From an uncultured Paracoccaceae bacterium (GTDB lineage Bacteria; Pseudomonadota; Alphaproteobacteria; Rhodobacterales; Rhodobacteraceae): 64,000 nt of DNA. The notes below the pieces were generated by a model. It was given only the letters and a program-made list of their open reading frames with translations. It was not told where the DNA came from and made no database searches. This document shows, piece after piece, positions 51,896-60,534 of the stretch. The first letter of the stretch is position 1. Each line of letters starts with the position of its first letter. Both the position numbers and the translations under genes were made by a program. Location of the stretch: assembly GCA_947503775.1 (NCBI GenBank), contig CANNFE010000005.1:124001-188000 (forward strand), given 5' to 3'.

Positions 51896-53245
51896 ATGTA
51901 TGATATCTGTGACAGCGACATCGCCACCACCTCCCCCGAAGCACTGGAAGACTGGAACGCGATGGTCCTGGCGTTCCTCGCCCACGGCACCGAAACCCCG
52001 ACCCATCTGGGATCGCTCCTGACCCGCCAGCCCGATCTGGCCATCGCCCAGGCGGCCAAGGGGCTCTTCTCCATGCTCATGGGCCGGCGCGAGCTGGTCG
52101 GCACCGCCGCCGAGGCGCATGCCCTCGCCGTCGCCGCCAGTCCTCTCGATCTGCGCGCCCGCGGCTGGACTGACGCGCTGGGCCACTGGCTGGCGGGCAG
52201 CCCCACCCGGGCCATAGCCGCGCTCGAGGCGGTGCTCGCCGCCAATCCCCGCGATACGATGACGATGAAGCTGATCCACGCCATTCGCTTCATCCTCGGC
52301 GACGCGACCGGCATGCGCGCCTCGGTCGAGCGGGCCCTGCCCCATCACGACGAGGCCCATGCCTGCCGGGGCTACGCGCTGGGCTGTCACGCCTTCGCGC
52401 TCGAAGAGACGGGCGATTATGCCGCCGCCGAACGCGCGGGCCGGGCCGGTCTAGCGCTGGCCTCCGACGATGCCTGGGGCCTGCATGCCGTCGCCCATGT
52501 CTACGACATGACCGCCCGGTCCACCGACGGTATCCGCCTTATCGCCGAAAACGACGGCGCCTGGATGCACTGCAACAACTTCCGCTACCACGTCTGGTGG
52601 CACAAGGCGCTGCTCCATCTCGATCTCGGCGACATCGCGGAAGTCCTCTCGCTCTACGATCAGAAGATCCGCGCCGACAAGACCGACGACTATCGCGACA
52701 TCGCCAACGCCACCTCGCTTCTTACGCGGCTCGAACTGGAAGGCGTCGATGTCGGCAGCCGCTGGGATGAACTAGCCGCCTTCTCAGAAGCGCGGTCCGG
52801 CGATGGCTGCCTCGTCTTTGCCGATCTGCATTACATGCTCGCGCTCACCGGCGCAGGCAAAGAGGATGCCGCCCGCACCATGGTCGCCCGCGTCCGCCGC
52901 GAGGCGGGAACCGAAACCGATATGGGCCAGATCTTCGACGATCCCGGCCAGGCCGCCGCCCACGGGCTCGCGGCCTTTGGCGAAGGCGCCTACGACACCG
53001 CCTTCCGCGCGCTGGCCGCGGCGCGCCCCAAGATGCCGACCGTCGGCGGCTCCCATGCCCAGCGCGACGTCTTCGAACGCATGACCGTCGATGCCGGCCT
53101 GCGCGCGGGCTATCTGGCCGAGACCGAAACCATTTTGAACGACCGGCTTGCGCGCCGGGCCGGACAGGCAGATACGTTCACCCAAACACGGCTGGCGCAG
53201 ATCGATGCCGCGCGCCGGGAACCTGTCGCCATACCGGCGCAATAA
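51896..53245 (+). CDS. TTC38-like tetratricopeptide repeat protein
   Basis: A 449-residue soluble protein with a good AGGAGCCGAG site. It resembles the TTC38 family: ALGHWLAGSPTRAIAALEAV, GYALGCHAFALEETGDYAAA, DAWGLHAVAHVYDMTARSTD, and NNFRYHVWWHKALLHLDLGD. The HAVAHVYDM and HVWWHKAL pieces are the most diagnostic. TPR-like helical hairpins make up nearly the whole chain. TTC38 has no established biochemical role. The gene lies 43 bases upstream of opgC on the same strand and may be co-transcribed with the glucan genes. The 169 bases before it show no other gene. Confidence 0.83.
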   Translation: MYDICDSDIATTSPEALEDWNAMVLAFLAHGTETPTHLGSLLTRQPDLAIAQAAKGLFSMLMGRRELVGTAAEAHALAVAASPLDLRARGWTDALGHWLAGSPTRAIAALEAVLAANPRDTMTMKLIHAIRFILGDATGMRASVERALPHHDEAHACRGYALGCHAFALEETGDYAAAERAGRAGLALASDDAWGLHAVAHVYDMTARSTDGIRLIAENDGAWMHCNNFRYHVWWHKALLHLDLGDIAEVLSLYDQKIRADKTDDYRDIANATSLLTRLELEGVDVGSRWDELAAFSEARSGDGCLVFADLHYMLALTGAGKEDAARTMVARVRREAGTETDMGQIFDDPGQAAAHGLAAFGEGAYDTAFRALAAARPKMPTVGGSHAQRDVFERMTVDAGLRAGYLAETETILNDRLARRAGQADTFTQTRLAQIDAARREPVAIPAQ

Positions 53246-53288
53246 ACGCTTTGGAGATCCGCGCCCTTGACCGCGCAGTGACCCCGCC

Positions 53289-54533
53289 ATGACCCTCGCA
53301 GATCCCGCAGATATGGCCAAAGAGACGCCCGCCCCCATCGCGGCCGCGCCTGTGGTGCGCGTGCGAGACCCCCGGCTCGATTTCTTTCGCGGCATTGCAA
53401 TGTTCATCATCCTCTTCGCCCACACGCCGGGCAACTGGGTGACGCTCTGGATCCCGGCCCGGTTCGGCTTTTCGGACGCGACCGAGATTTTCGTCTTCTG
53501 CTCGGGCATGGCCTCGGCCATCGCCTTTGGCGGCACCTTCGACCGGGCCGGCTGGCGCCTTGGCACCGCCCGCGTCGCCTTCCGGATCTGGCAGGTCTAC
53601 TGGGCCCATATCGGCCTGTTCGTCGCGGTCGTGGGACTGACGATCTTTCTGACGAACCTCGACATGACGGACCGCAACTACTGGGGCCAGCTCAACCTCT
53701 GGCCGCTCTTCGTCGATAGCGAAAACTGGTCGAATACCGAAAACATGCTGGCGCTTCTGACGCTCCGCTACGTGCCGAACTATTTCGACATCCTGCCGAT
53801 GTATATGGTCGTGCTCGCCATGATGCCGCTCGTCGTCGCGCTCGCGCGGATCAATCTCTGGGCCGCGGCCGCACCGATCCTCTTCTTCTGGCTGATGGCG
53901 CAGGAAGGGCTGACCTCCGCGCTCGGCCTGCCGCATTTCGCCTTCCCGGCCGAGCCGTGGTCCGAGCGAAACTGGTTCTTCAACCCTTTCGGCTGGGCGC
54001 TGATCTTCTTCACCGGCTTCGCGCTCATGCGCGGCTGGATCCCCAAGCCGCCCGTCGTCCCGCTCCTGATCGCGCTGGCCGCCCTCGTCGTTCTGGCCAA
54101 TATCCCGCTCTCGAGCATCGGCATGCGCGAATTCGGCTTTGACTGGGCCCGCGACTGGCGCGGCGAGAACGGCGTCTGGTTCGACAAGAGCGATTTCGGC
54201 ATCCTGCGCTACCTGCACTTCCTCGCTCTCGCCTATCTCGCCTGGACCCTCGCAGGCGAAGCGGGCCGCCGCCTGCTCCCGCCCGACGGCAACGGCCCCG
54301 TCGCCCGGATCTGGAGCATTTGCCTGGCCGCCATCATGAAAGTCGGCCAGCAATCGCTCGCTGTCTTCATCACCTCGATGTTCCTGGCCCGCGTGCTCGG
54401 TTTCGCCTTCGACGTCGTCGGCAGCACCTACCTGACGCAGACCCTCGTCAACATCGCCGGCTGCCTGATCCTGATCGCCACCGCCTACGGCGCGGGCTGG
54501 TTCAAATCCCAGCCGTGGAAGGCCAGACGATGA
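53289..54533 (+). CDS. opgC: OpgC-type acyltransferase of osmoregulated periplasmic glucan
   Basis: A 414-residue inner-membrane protein with about ten spans. It starts MTLADPADMAKETPAPIAAA; the conserved entry DPRLDFFRGIAMFIILFAHT is near residue 27. Further segments are FGFSDATEIFVFCSGMASAI, WQVYWAHIGLFVAVVGL, RYVPNYFDILPMYMVVLAMM and VGQQSLAVFITSMFLARVLG. These fit OpgC, which adds succinyl or similar groups to periplasmic glucans. The stop overlaps the opgG start (ATGA). The start lacks a clear ribosome-binding site; ATG at residue 9 is an alternative. Confidence 0.9.
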   Translation: MTLADPADMAKETPAPIAAAPVVRVRDPRLDFFRGIAMFIILFAHTPGNWVTLWIPARFGFSDATEIFVFCSGMASAIAFGGTFDRAGWRLGTARVAFRIWQVYWAHIGLFVAVVGLTIFLTNLDMTDRNYWGQLNLWPLFVDSENWSNTENMLALLTLRYVPNYFDILPMYMVVLAMMPLVVALARINLWAAAAPILFFWLMAQEGLTSALGLPHFAFPAEPWSERNWFFNPFGWALIFFTGFALMRGWIPKPPVVPLLIALAALVVLANIPLSSIGMREFGFDWARDWRGENGVWFDKSDFGILRYLHFLALAYLAWTLAGEAGRRLLPPDGNGPVARIWSICLAAIMKVGQQSLAVFITSMFLARVLGFAFDVVGSTYLTQTLVNIAGCLILIATAYGAGWFKSQPWKARR

Positions 54534-56044
54534 ACCGCCGCTCTGTCCTCACCGCCATCGCGGCCATCGCCGCCGCACCGCTCAAGGCCTTCGCGGACGA
54601 GCCGGGCCTGACGCTCGGCATCGCCAAGCCTTTCTCCGAAACCGACGTCATCGACCGCGCCCGCGCTTTGGCGCAAAGCCCATACGCGCCGCGCCCCGAG
54701 ATCCCGCAGGAATGGCGCGATCTCAGCTACGATCAGTTCCGCCATATCTGGTTCGACCATCGTAACGCGCTCTTTGAAGGAACCGAAGCCCCCCTGCGCG
54801 TCGATTTCTTCCCGCCCGGCCTCTATTTTCCGCAAGCCGTGCAGATGGCCGTGGTCGAAAAGGGCGAGGCGCGCACCATCGCCTTCGACAAGGCGGTCTT
54901 CGACACCACCGACGTCTTTCCCGACCTGCCACGCGATGCGACGCTGGGCTATACCGGCCTGCGCCTGCGCGCCGAGCTTGAAGAGCCGGGCATTTTCACC
55001 GAATTCGCCGTCGTGCAGGGCGCCAGCTACTTTCGCGCCATCGCAACAGGCCAGATCTACGGCCTGTCCGCGCGCGGCATCGCCATCGACACCGCAGAGC
55101 CGTCTGGCGAGGAATTCCCCGGCTTCACCGCGCTCTGGATCGAACGCCCCGCGCCCGGCTCCGGAACCGTCACGCTCCACGCCCTCCTCGATGGCCCTTC
55201 CATCACCGGCGCCTACCGGTTCGACATCACGCCCGGCGCGCCGCTCTCCATGCAGGTGCGCGCCACGCTCTTTGCCCGCCGCGATCTGACCCATCTCGGC
55301 CTCGCGCCGCTCACCTCGATGTTTCTCTTCGACGAAACGATGCGCGACCGCTTCTCCGACTTCCGCCCCGCGGTCCATGACAGCGACGGCCTGATGATCG
55401 CCAATGGCGGCGGAGAGCATATCTGGCGCCCGCTGGCCAATCCGCGCGAGCTCCAGCTCTCGGCCTTCGCCGATATGGGGCCCAAGGGCTTTGGCCTGAT
55501 GCAACGCGCCCGCACGTTTTCGGACTTCGCCGATCTCGAAGCGCTCTATCACCGCCGCCCGGGCCTGTGGGTCACGCCCGAAGGCGACTGGGGCCGCGGC
55601 GCCGTCACCCTGGTCGAGATCCCCGCCGATCTCGAGATCTACGACAACATCGTCGCCTACTGGCGCCCCGCCGCCGCCTTCGCCGAAGGCGGCGAACAGA
55701 CCCTCGCCTACCGCCTCGACTGGGGCGAGGCCCCCGCGCCGGGCCATACCCTGGCGCAGGTCCTGAACACCCGCATCGGCGCCCGCCCCGAAGGCGGCCT
55801 CGTCATCGCCATCGATTTCGCTCCCGCAGGCGGGCTGCCCGATCTCGACACCATCGTGCCCCTGATCCGCGCCAGCGCGGGTGAGACGACGGGCGGCCTG
55901 CTGCAGCGCAACCCCGATACCGGCGGCCCGCGCCTGGCCTTCACCTTCCGCCCCGGCGACGCGACGCTCGCCGAATTCCGCGTCCAGCTCAGATCCCAGA
56001 CGGATCCCCTCTCCGAAGTCTGGCTGTACCGATGGACCGCATGA
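54530..56044 (+). CDS. opgG: Periplasmic glucan biosynthesis protein OpgG/OpgD
   Basis: A 504-residue periplasmic protein. The signal MNRRSVLTAIAAIAAAPLKA carries an Arg pair, cleaved near FADEP (residue 23). The frame also runs upstream inside opgC, but the start at 54530 is set by the signal peptide and the 4-base overlap. Mature motifs are EWRDLSYDQFRHIWFDHRNA, LRVDFFPPGLYFPQAVQMAV, ATGQIYGLSARGIAIDTAEP, LGLAPLTSMFLFDETMRDRF and GDWGRGAVTLVEIPADLEIY. OpgG or OpgD shapes the glucan backbone in the periplasm; they are close paralogues, and the Arg pair leaves OpgD possible. Overlaps opgH by 13 bases. Confidence 0.92.
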   Translation: MNRRSVLTAIAAIAAAPLKAFADEPGLTLGIAKPFSETDVIDRARALAQSPYAPRPEIPQEWRDLSYDQFRHIWFDHRNALFEGTEAPLRVDFFPPGLYFPQAVQMAVVEKGEARTIAFDKAVFDTTDVFPDLPRDATLGYTGLRLRAELEEPGIFTEFAVVQGASYFRAIATGQIYGLSARGIAIDTAEPSGEEFPGFTALWIERPAPGSGTVTLHALLDGPSITGAYRFDITPGAPLSMQVRATLFARRDLTHLGLAPLTSMFLFDETMRDRFSDFRPAVHDSDGLMIANGGGEHIWRPLANPRELQLSAFADMGPKGFGLMQRARTFSDFADLEALYHRRPGLWVTPEGDWGRGAVTLVEIPADLEIYDNIVAYWRPAAAFAEGGEQTLAYRLDWGEAPAPGHTLAQVLNTRIGARPEGGLVIAIDFAPAGGLPDLDTIVPLIRASAGETTGGLLQRNPDTGGPRLAFTFRPGDATLAEFRVQLRSQTDPLSEVWLYRWTA

Positions 56045-57882
56045 CGCCCGCCCCCGGCTGGGACCCGGTCCGCTGCGCGATGCCGCCGCGCGCGCCGCTC
56101 GCCATGCCGGTGCAAAGCTTTCGCGCCGCGCCCCCGCGCCCCGCCGATCCCCAGCGGCAGATCTGGCGCTGGGCCGTCTTCGCGCCGGCCATCCTCGCGA
56201 CGATGGGGCTCGCCGCCGCGCTCACGCTCTGGCTGTCGTCCAACGGGCTGATGGCGGTCGAAATCCTGCTGACCGCCCTCATCGCGACGACCTTCATCTG
56301 GGTCGCGCTCTCGGTCTCGACCGCCGCGATCGGGCTGATGGCCCGCCGCCAGCGCCAGCGCGGCCCGCTCCCCGAAGGACGCCTCTCCACCGCGCTTCTC
56401 ATTCCGATCTACAACGAGGATCCCCGCGCAGTCACCGCCAATGCCCGCGCCATGCTCGAGGCGCTGGCCCCCAGACCACTGCCCGGCGAAACGGCGCTCT
56501 TTTTGCTGTCGGACACCACCGATCCGGCCATCGCCGAGGCCGAATGGCAGGCCGTCCAGACCCTGCGCCGCAACGCGCCGCTTCCGGTCCATTACCGCCG
56601 CCGCACCACAAATACCGACCAGAAGACCGGCAACATCGCCGACTGGATCCGCCAGAACGGAGCGGCTTGGGATGCCATGCTGATCCTCGATGCCGACAGC
56701 CTGATGTCCGCGCGCACGATCCGCCGCCTGATGCGCGCCATGGCCGCCGATCCGCAGGCCGGGCTGATCCAGACCGCGCCCGCCCTGATCGGCGCCGATA
56801 GCCTCTTTGCCCGGCTGCAGGCCTTCTCCAACATGGCCTATGGCTGGCTTCTGGCCGAGGGCCTGGCGCTCTGGTCGGGGGACGCGGGCAATTTCTGGGG
56901 CCACAACGCGATCATCCGCACGCGCGCCTTCGCCGCCGCCTGCGGCCTGCCGAACCTTTCGGGCCGCACGATCCTGTCCCATGACTTCGTCGAGGCCGCC
57001 CTTCTCAGACGCGCCGGATGGCATGTCCGCTTTCTGCCGGGGACCGGCGGCTCATTCGAGGAAACGCCCGCCCATCTCGTCGACCATGTCCTGCGCGACC
57101 GGCGCTGGTGCCGCGGCAACCTCCAGCACCTGCGCCTGATCGCCGCCCGCGGCCTGCACCCCATTTCGCGTTTTCACCTCTTTCACGGCGCGATGAGCTA
57201 TCTGCTCTCCCCGCTCTGGTTCGTGCTGCTGCTGACCTGGGCGCTGCTCGGCACCTCCGAGGCGACGGTGCTGACCTATTTCAATGCCGAAAACCCGCTC
57301 TATCCCACCTGGCCCGAGCTGAACGCCCCCGGAGGGCTTGGCTTTCTGATCGCCCTTTACGCCACGCTTCTGGCGCCGAAACTGATCGGAGCGGCAGTTA
57401 TCGGCACCAACCGCGCCGCGCGCCGCCGCTTTGGCGGGCCCTCGCGGCTTGCGGCTTCGACCGGGATCGAGATCCTGCTGTCCATCGCCTATGCGCCGAT
57501 CCTGATGATCCAGCAGATGCAGGCGGTCCTGCGCGCGATGCTCGGCACCGGCGCCTGGAGCCCGCAGCATCGCGGCGCGCAACGCTACCGCGCCGTCACG
57601 CTTTTGCGCTTTCACTGGGTCGAGACGATCCTCGGCGCGCTTTTGACCGCAGGCCTTGTCGCCGGTCTGGTCTCGCCTTGGCTGCTGCCGATCGCGGCCA
57701 GCCTGCTTCTGGCCGTGCCGCTCTCTGCCCTCTCGGGCGTCAGCCTTGGGAGGGCTCCGGCCTGGCTGCGTCTCGATACGCCGCAATCGCTGCATCCGCC
57801 TCGCATCGCCAGGGCTGCAGCACAGCACCGGGCCGCACAAGACGCCGCGCCCCGGCCGATCCCGGCCATCGCCGCCGAATAA
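56032..57882 (+). CDS. opgH: Glucans biosynthesis glucosyltransferase OpgH
   Basis: A 616-residue membrane GT2 enzyme that polymerises UDP-glucose into the glucan backbone. After two N-terminal spans (residues about 45-105), the glucosyltransferase domain has STALLIPIYNEDPRAVTANA, the catalytic-loop MLILDADSLMSARTIRRLM, LSHDFVEAALLRRAGWHVRF and RDRRWCRGNLQHLRLIAARG, the last a QxxRW-like product site. Several C-terminal spans follow. It is shorter than the E. coli protein (about 850) because the long cytoplasmic extensions are missing, as is usual in alphaproteobacteria. It is the last gene of opgC-opgG-opgH. Confidence 0.94.
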   Translation: MDRMTPAPGWDPVRCAMPPRAPLAMPVQSFRAAPPRPADPQRQIWRWAVFAPAILATMGLAAALTLWLSSNGLMAVEILLTALIATTFIWVALSVSTAAIGLMARRQRQRGPLPEGRLSTALLIPIYNEDPRAVTANARAMLEALAPRPLPGETALFLLSDTTDPAIAEAEWQAVQTLRRNAPLPVHYRRRTTNTDQKTGNIADWIRQNGAAWDAMLILDADSLMSARTIRRLMRAMAADPQAGLIQTAPALIGADSLFARLQAFSNMAYGWLLAEGLALWSGDAGNFWGHNAIIRTRAFAAACGLPNLSGRTILSHDFVEAALLRRAGWHVRFLPGTGGSFEETPAHLVDHVLRDRRWCRGNLQHLRLIAARGLHPISRFHLFHGAMSYLLSPLWFVLLLTWALLGTSEATVLTYFNAENPLYPTWPELNAPGGLGFLIALYATLLAPKLIGAAVIGTNRAARRRFGGPSRLAASTGIEILLSIAYAPILMIQQMQAVLRAMLGTGAWSPQHRGAQRYRAVTLLRFHWVETILGALLTAGLVAGLVSPWLLPIAASLLLAVPLSALSGVSLGRAPAWLRLDTPQSLHPPRIARAAAQHRAAQDAAPRPIPAIAAE

Positions 57883-57912
57883 CCGGCCCTACCAGGCACA
57901 GGGGAACCAGAG

Positions 57913-57933
57913 GCGCCGGGTCAAGCCCGGCGC
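57913..57933. repeat. REP-like hairpin between convergent opgH and esterase genes
   Basis: GCGCCGGG (57913-57920) and CCCGGCGC (57926-57933) pair around the five-base loop TCAAG. The sequence CCGGGTCAAGCCCGG looks like a dispersed intergenic palindrome rather than a gene-specific terminator; no T-tract follows. A second hairpin with the same stem-loop dimensions lies at 58817-58837, on the other side of the esterase gene. Confidence 0.6.
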
Positions 57934-57943
57934 ACCTTGGCGC

Positions 57944-58795
57944 CTAGAGGGCCTCGACCCAATCCAGCGCGAAATCGGCCCATCCCCGCGGCACAGTATG
58001 CCCGCCCGGAAAGATCGCCAGCTCCAGCGCGCTTCCCTCCGAACACTCCATCCAGGCCCGCCGCAGGTAATAGTCATCCGTCACGAACCGGTCCGTATCG
58101 GGACGCGACTGCGCGCAACCATTGGTCGCCCGCCAGATCTCCATCGCGTAAAAGACATCCCCCTGAACGACGGCATCCGCATCCTGCCAGCTTTCTCCGC
58201 GCAAAAGCCGCCCTTCCAGCGGCACCGTCCCGTCGGTCCAACCATGGGTATGCAGCAGACGCACCGGCCCTCCGCAGGAGGCCATATCCGGATGCGGACG
58301 CCAGAAACTGCCGCCCACCGGCAGATATGTCGCAAAGGTCTCGGGCGCAGCGCAGGCCAGATAGGTCACCATCGACCCGCCGATGGAAAAGCCGCCCAGC
58401 GCGATCTCTTCGATATCTACGCCGTGACGGGCCGCATCGTCGCGCACGCGTGTCAGAAACCCGACCTCGTCGCGCCGCTGCGCCCTCTGGGGATGAAACG
58501 ACCAACTGCGCCCGTTCGCCCCTTCGCGCGGCAGACCGTCCGGCGCAATCACCGCATATCCCCGCGCCAGCGCCGCCTCGACCAGGCCGCGATTGCGCAG
58601 CACGCCCTCGCCCGAACTGCCCCAGCCATGCAGGAACATCAGCGCCGGCAGCGGCCCATCCGCCTCGTCCGGCAGGACGATATGATACTGCCCGCCCTCG
58701 ATCTCGCAGGCCGTCTCCTCCCCCGCGCAGCCCGCCAAGGCCGGCGATGCACCCGCAAGTCCAAGAGCCGCCAAAAGCCTCAAAAGTCGCATCAT
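57944..58795 (-). CDS. Exported alpha/beta-hydrolase esterase (PHB-depolymerase/LpqC-like)
   Basis: A 283-residue protein with a signal peptide (MMRLLRLLAALGLAGASPAL), cleavage after ALA; a start four codons upstream (58807) is equally possible. The mature domain reads LPALMFLHGWGSSGEGVLRN (oxyanion region) and YAVIAPDGLPREGANGRSWS. The nucleophile elbow is GGFSIGGSMVTYLACA, then LLHTHGWTDGTVPLEGRLLR with the acid region and FPGGHTVPRGW with the catalytic His. It is similar to feruloyl-esterase/polyhydroxybutyrate-depolymerase-type CE1 hydrolases. Several cysteines suggest disulfides in the periplasm. Substrate unknown. The gene is flanked by two REP-like hairpins. Confidence 0.85.
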   Translation of the reverse strand: MMRLLRLLAALGLAGASPALAGCAGEETACEIEGGQYHIVLPDEADGPLPALMFLHGWGSSGEGVLRNRGLVEAALARGYAVIAPDGLPREGANGRSWSFHPQRAQRRDEVGFLTRVRDDAARHGVDIEEIALGGFSIGGSMVTYLACAAPETFATYLPVGGSFWRPHPDMASCGGPVRLLHTHGWTDGTVPLEGRLLRGESWQDADAVVQGDVFYAMEIWRATNGCAQSRPDTDRFVTDDYYLRRAWMECSEGSALELAIFPGGHTVPRGWADFALDWVEAL

Positions 58796-58816
58796 CTCGA
58801 TCCCCATGCCGCAGGC

Positions 58817-58837
58817 GTCCCGGACCTGATCCGGGAC
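58817..58837. repeat. REP-like hairpin upstream of the esterase gene
   Basis: GTCCCGGA (58817-58824) pairs with TCCGGGAC (58830-58837) around the five-base loop CCTGA. Stem and loop lengths equal those of the hairpin at 57913-57933. It lies in the 81-base gap between the rhodanese gene and the esterase, within the probable esterase leader. Confidence 0.6.
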
Positions 58838-58876
58838 CTCTTGCCCTGCCTTACCACCAAAACCGGATCCCGCCGC

Positions 58877-59311
58877 CTAATTCGCAACCTGAACGACTGG
58901 CAGCCCCCGCGCGATCCAGCCAGGGCCCGCGCGCGAGCCCAGCATCCCTTCCGGCACGTCGATGACCTCGTCCACGCCCGCCTCGCTCAATTGCACCGTC
59001 ACCCGGCGCGAGCGGACTCCCCCGGCGCAAATGATTGCAACGGGCCGCCTACCGGCGACCTCGCGCAGCCGCGCCACGAAATCCTCGCGCCGCATATCAA
59101 GCGGCACCGCGCCCTCAGCGATGCCGGTGGCGCTCCACTCGTCCGGGCGGCGGATATCGACCAGCACGATCTCTCCGGCCAGCGCCGCCTCGCGCGCCTG
59201 AGGCGGCGTCAGCTCCGTTTCGGCCTGTGCAGGCCGCGAAACCCCCCAGACAGCCGCCGAACCAAGGAGGGCAGCGCCCCCTCCGGCCAGCACCGTCCGG
59301 CGATCAACCAT
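58877..59311 (-). CDS. Exported rhodanese-like protein
   Basis: A 144-residue protein. ATG 59311 overlaps the end of the YHS gene by eight bases; the longer frame is unlikely. The signal MVDRRTVLAGGGAALLGSAA is twin-arginine-like, cleaved near AQAE (residue 30). The rhodanese domain has EIVLVDIRRPDEWSATGIAE and the active-site loop ICAGGVRSRRVTVQLSEAG with catalytic cysteine in C-x2-G-x-R-S form, ending with GWIARGLPVVQV. It would act in the periplasm on persulfide or another thiol species, perhaps with the coupled YHS-domain protein. Confidence 0.88.
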   Translation of the reverse strand: MVDRRTVLAGGGAALLGSAAVWGVSRPAQAETELTPPQAREAALAGEIVLVDIRRPDEWSATGIAEGAVPLDMRREDFVARLREVAGRRPVAIICAGGVRSRRVTVQLSEAGVDEVIDVPEGMLGSRAGPGWIARGLPVVQVAN

Positions 59312-59825
59312 CAACCGGCGCCTCCGAATTGAACTGAGGGATCGCCCGATCCGACGCCGCATCCGGCTCAAGTCCTGTCCAGTTGCCTTCGGAAAGCGTG
59401 AGATTTCCCGGAATGTCTTCCTCCCAGAAGGTCACGACATTCTCGGTGATGTTCAGATACAGCCGGTCATCGACGATCCGCCACAGATTGGGATTGCCCG
59501 GCACCTTGCCGCCTTTGGCCACACCGTAAGCGCAATGCCCGTCATAAGCGGGCGCGTAGAAGTCAGGATCGGCCAGGAACCGGTCCCGGTTCTCCTCGCT
59601 CGCAAAGGCAAAGACCGCCCCGTTATACTCCGCCGTGATATCGGCCCGTCCCGGAATGCCCTCCGGCTGCGATTGCCCGACCGGCGCCTGCTCCAGATCG
59701 CGATAGGCGACGACATCGTATCCCGAGACCGCAAACCCGGTCCCGTCGACGAATTGCGGACCGGCCAAAGCGGGAGAGCCGACAAGAACAAGCCCAAGGG
59801 CCGCGGCGCGAAGAGATGACAGCAT
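59304..59825 (-). CDS. Exported YHS-domain protein
   Basis: A 173-residue protein with a signal peptide (MLSSLRAAALGLVLVGSPAL) cleaved after ALA near residue 21. The YHS core is AVSGYDVVAYRDLEQAPVGQ, ITAEYNGAVFAFASEENRDR, FLADPDFYAPAYDGHCAYGV, and VAKGGKVPGNPNLWRIVDD. A metal-binding role is often suggested for the family. The position of Tyr, His and Ser residues is partly kept (DGHCAYG). An AGGAG site is about ten bases upstream. The stop overlaps the rhodanese start, so the two exported proteins are probably made together. Confidence 0.88.
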   Translation of the reverse strand: MLSSLRAAALGLVLVGSPALAGPQFVDGTGFAVSGYDVVAYRDLEQAPVGQSQPEGIPGRADITAEYNGAVFAFASEENRDRFLADPDFYAPAYDGHCAYGVAKGGKVPGNPNLWRIVDDRLYLNITENVVTFWEEDIPGNLTLSEGNWTGLEPDAASDRAIPQFNSEAPVDG

Positions 59826-59920
59826 GACAGGTGCACTCCTGAGAAGATTTAGACTGGCCGCACCCTACCGCCCGCGCCGCATCGCGATAGCCCCGCTCGC
59901 GCGCTCGTGACCGCCCGCGA

Positions 59921-60529
59921 TCAGGGCAGCCGCCGCCGAAGCAGCGCCCGCGCCAGCCGCCAGAGATAAAGCCCGACCATCCCCGCCACGATCACGCTCG
60001 TCACCGGGTTCAGCCAGTCCTTCACCAGATCGTACTGCGCCTCCAGGATATAGCCCGCGGCCGTCAGCAGCGCGGTCCAGATCGCGCTCCCCAGCGCGGT
60101 CAGCACCAGAAACCGCCCTTTCGGCATCCCTGCCAGTCCGGCAGGCACTGAAATGAACGTCCGCACCCCCGGGATCATCCGCCCGAAAAAGATCGCCGCT
60201 TCCCCGTGCCGGTCGAACCAGCCCAGCGCTCGGTCGATATCCTCCTCCGAGATGGTCAGCCACAGCCCGTGCCGCTGCACCAGCCGCCGCAACCGGTCCG
60301 CGCCGATCGCAGAGCCGATCCAGTACCACAGATAGGCCCCCGCCGTGGCGCCCGCCGTCCCGGCCAGCACCACCAACCACAAGGGCATCAGACCCTGCGC
60401 AGCCTTGAAGCCCGCAAGCGGCATGACCAGTTCCGACGGGATCGGCGGAAACGCATTCTCCAAAAGCATCAGCGCGAACACCCCGGCCGCGCCACCGGCC
60501 TCGATCCAGCCGGAAATCAGATCAAACAT
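59921..60529 (-). CDS. DedA/VTT-family membrane protein
   Basis: A 202-residue protein with about five spans. It has the family N-terminal FALMLLENAFPPIPSELVMP with the conserved Glu and Pro residues, GTAGATAGAYLWYWIGSAIG, GEAAIFFGRMIPGVRTFISV and PAGLAGMPKGRFLVLTALGS. These proteins support membrane homeostasis, including undecaprenyl-phosphate or phospholipid recycling and proton-motive-force-dependent resistance. Its start is five bases after the MATE gene stop on the same strand, so the two are co-transcribed. Specific function not determined. Confidence 0.92.
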   Translation of the reverse strand: MFDLISGWIEAGGAAGVFALMLLENAFPPIPSELVMPLAGFKAAQGLMPLWLVVLAGTAGATAGAYLWYWIGSAIGADRLRRLVQRHGLWLTISEEDIDRALGWFDRHGEAAIFFGRMIPGVRTFISVPAGLAGMPKGRFLVLTALGSAIWTALLTAAGYILEAQYDLVKDWLNPVTSVIVAGMVGLYLWRLARALLRRRLP

Positions 60530-60534
60530 CTGGC

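Noticed and set aside
57656-59332. 558-codon plus-strand frame over opgH, the esterase and the rhodanese gene
   Set aside because: It spans several genes in both orientations and two hairpins, with no recognisable domain.
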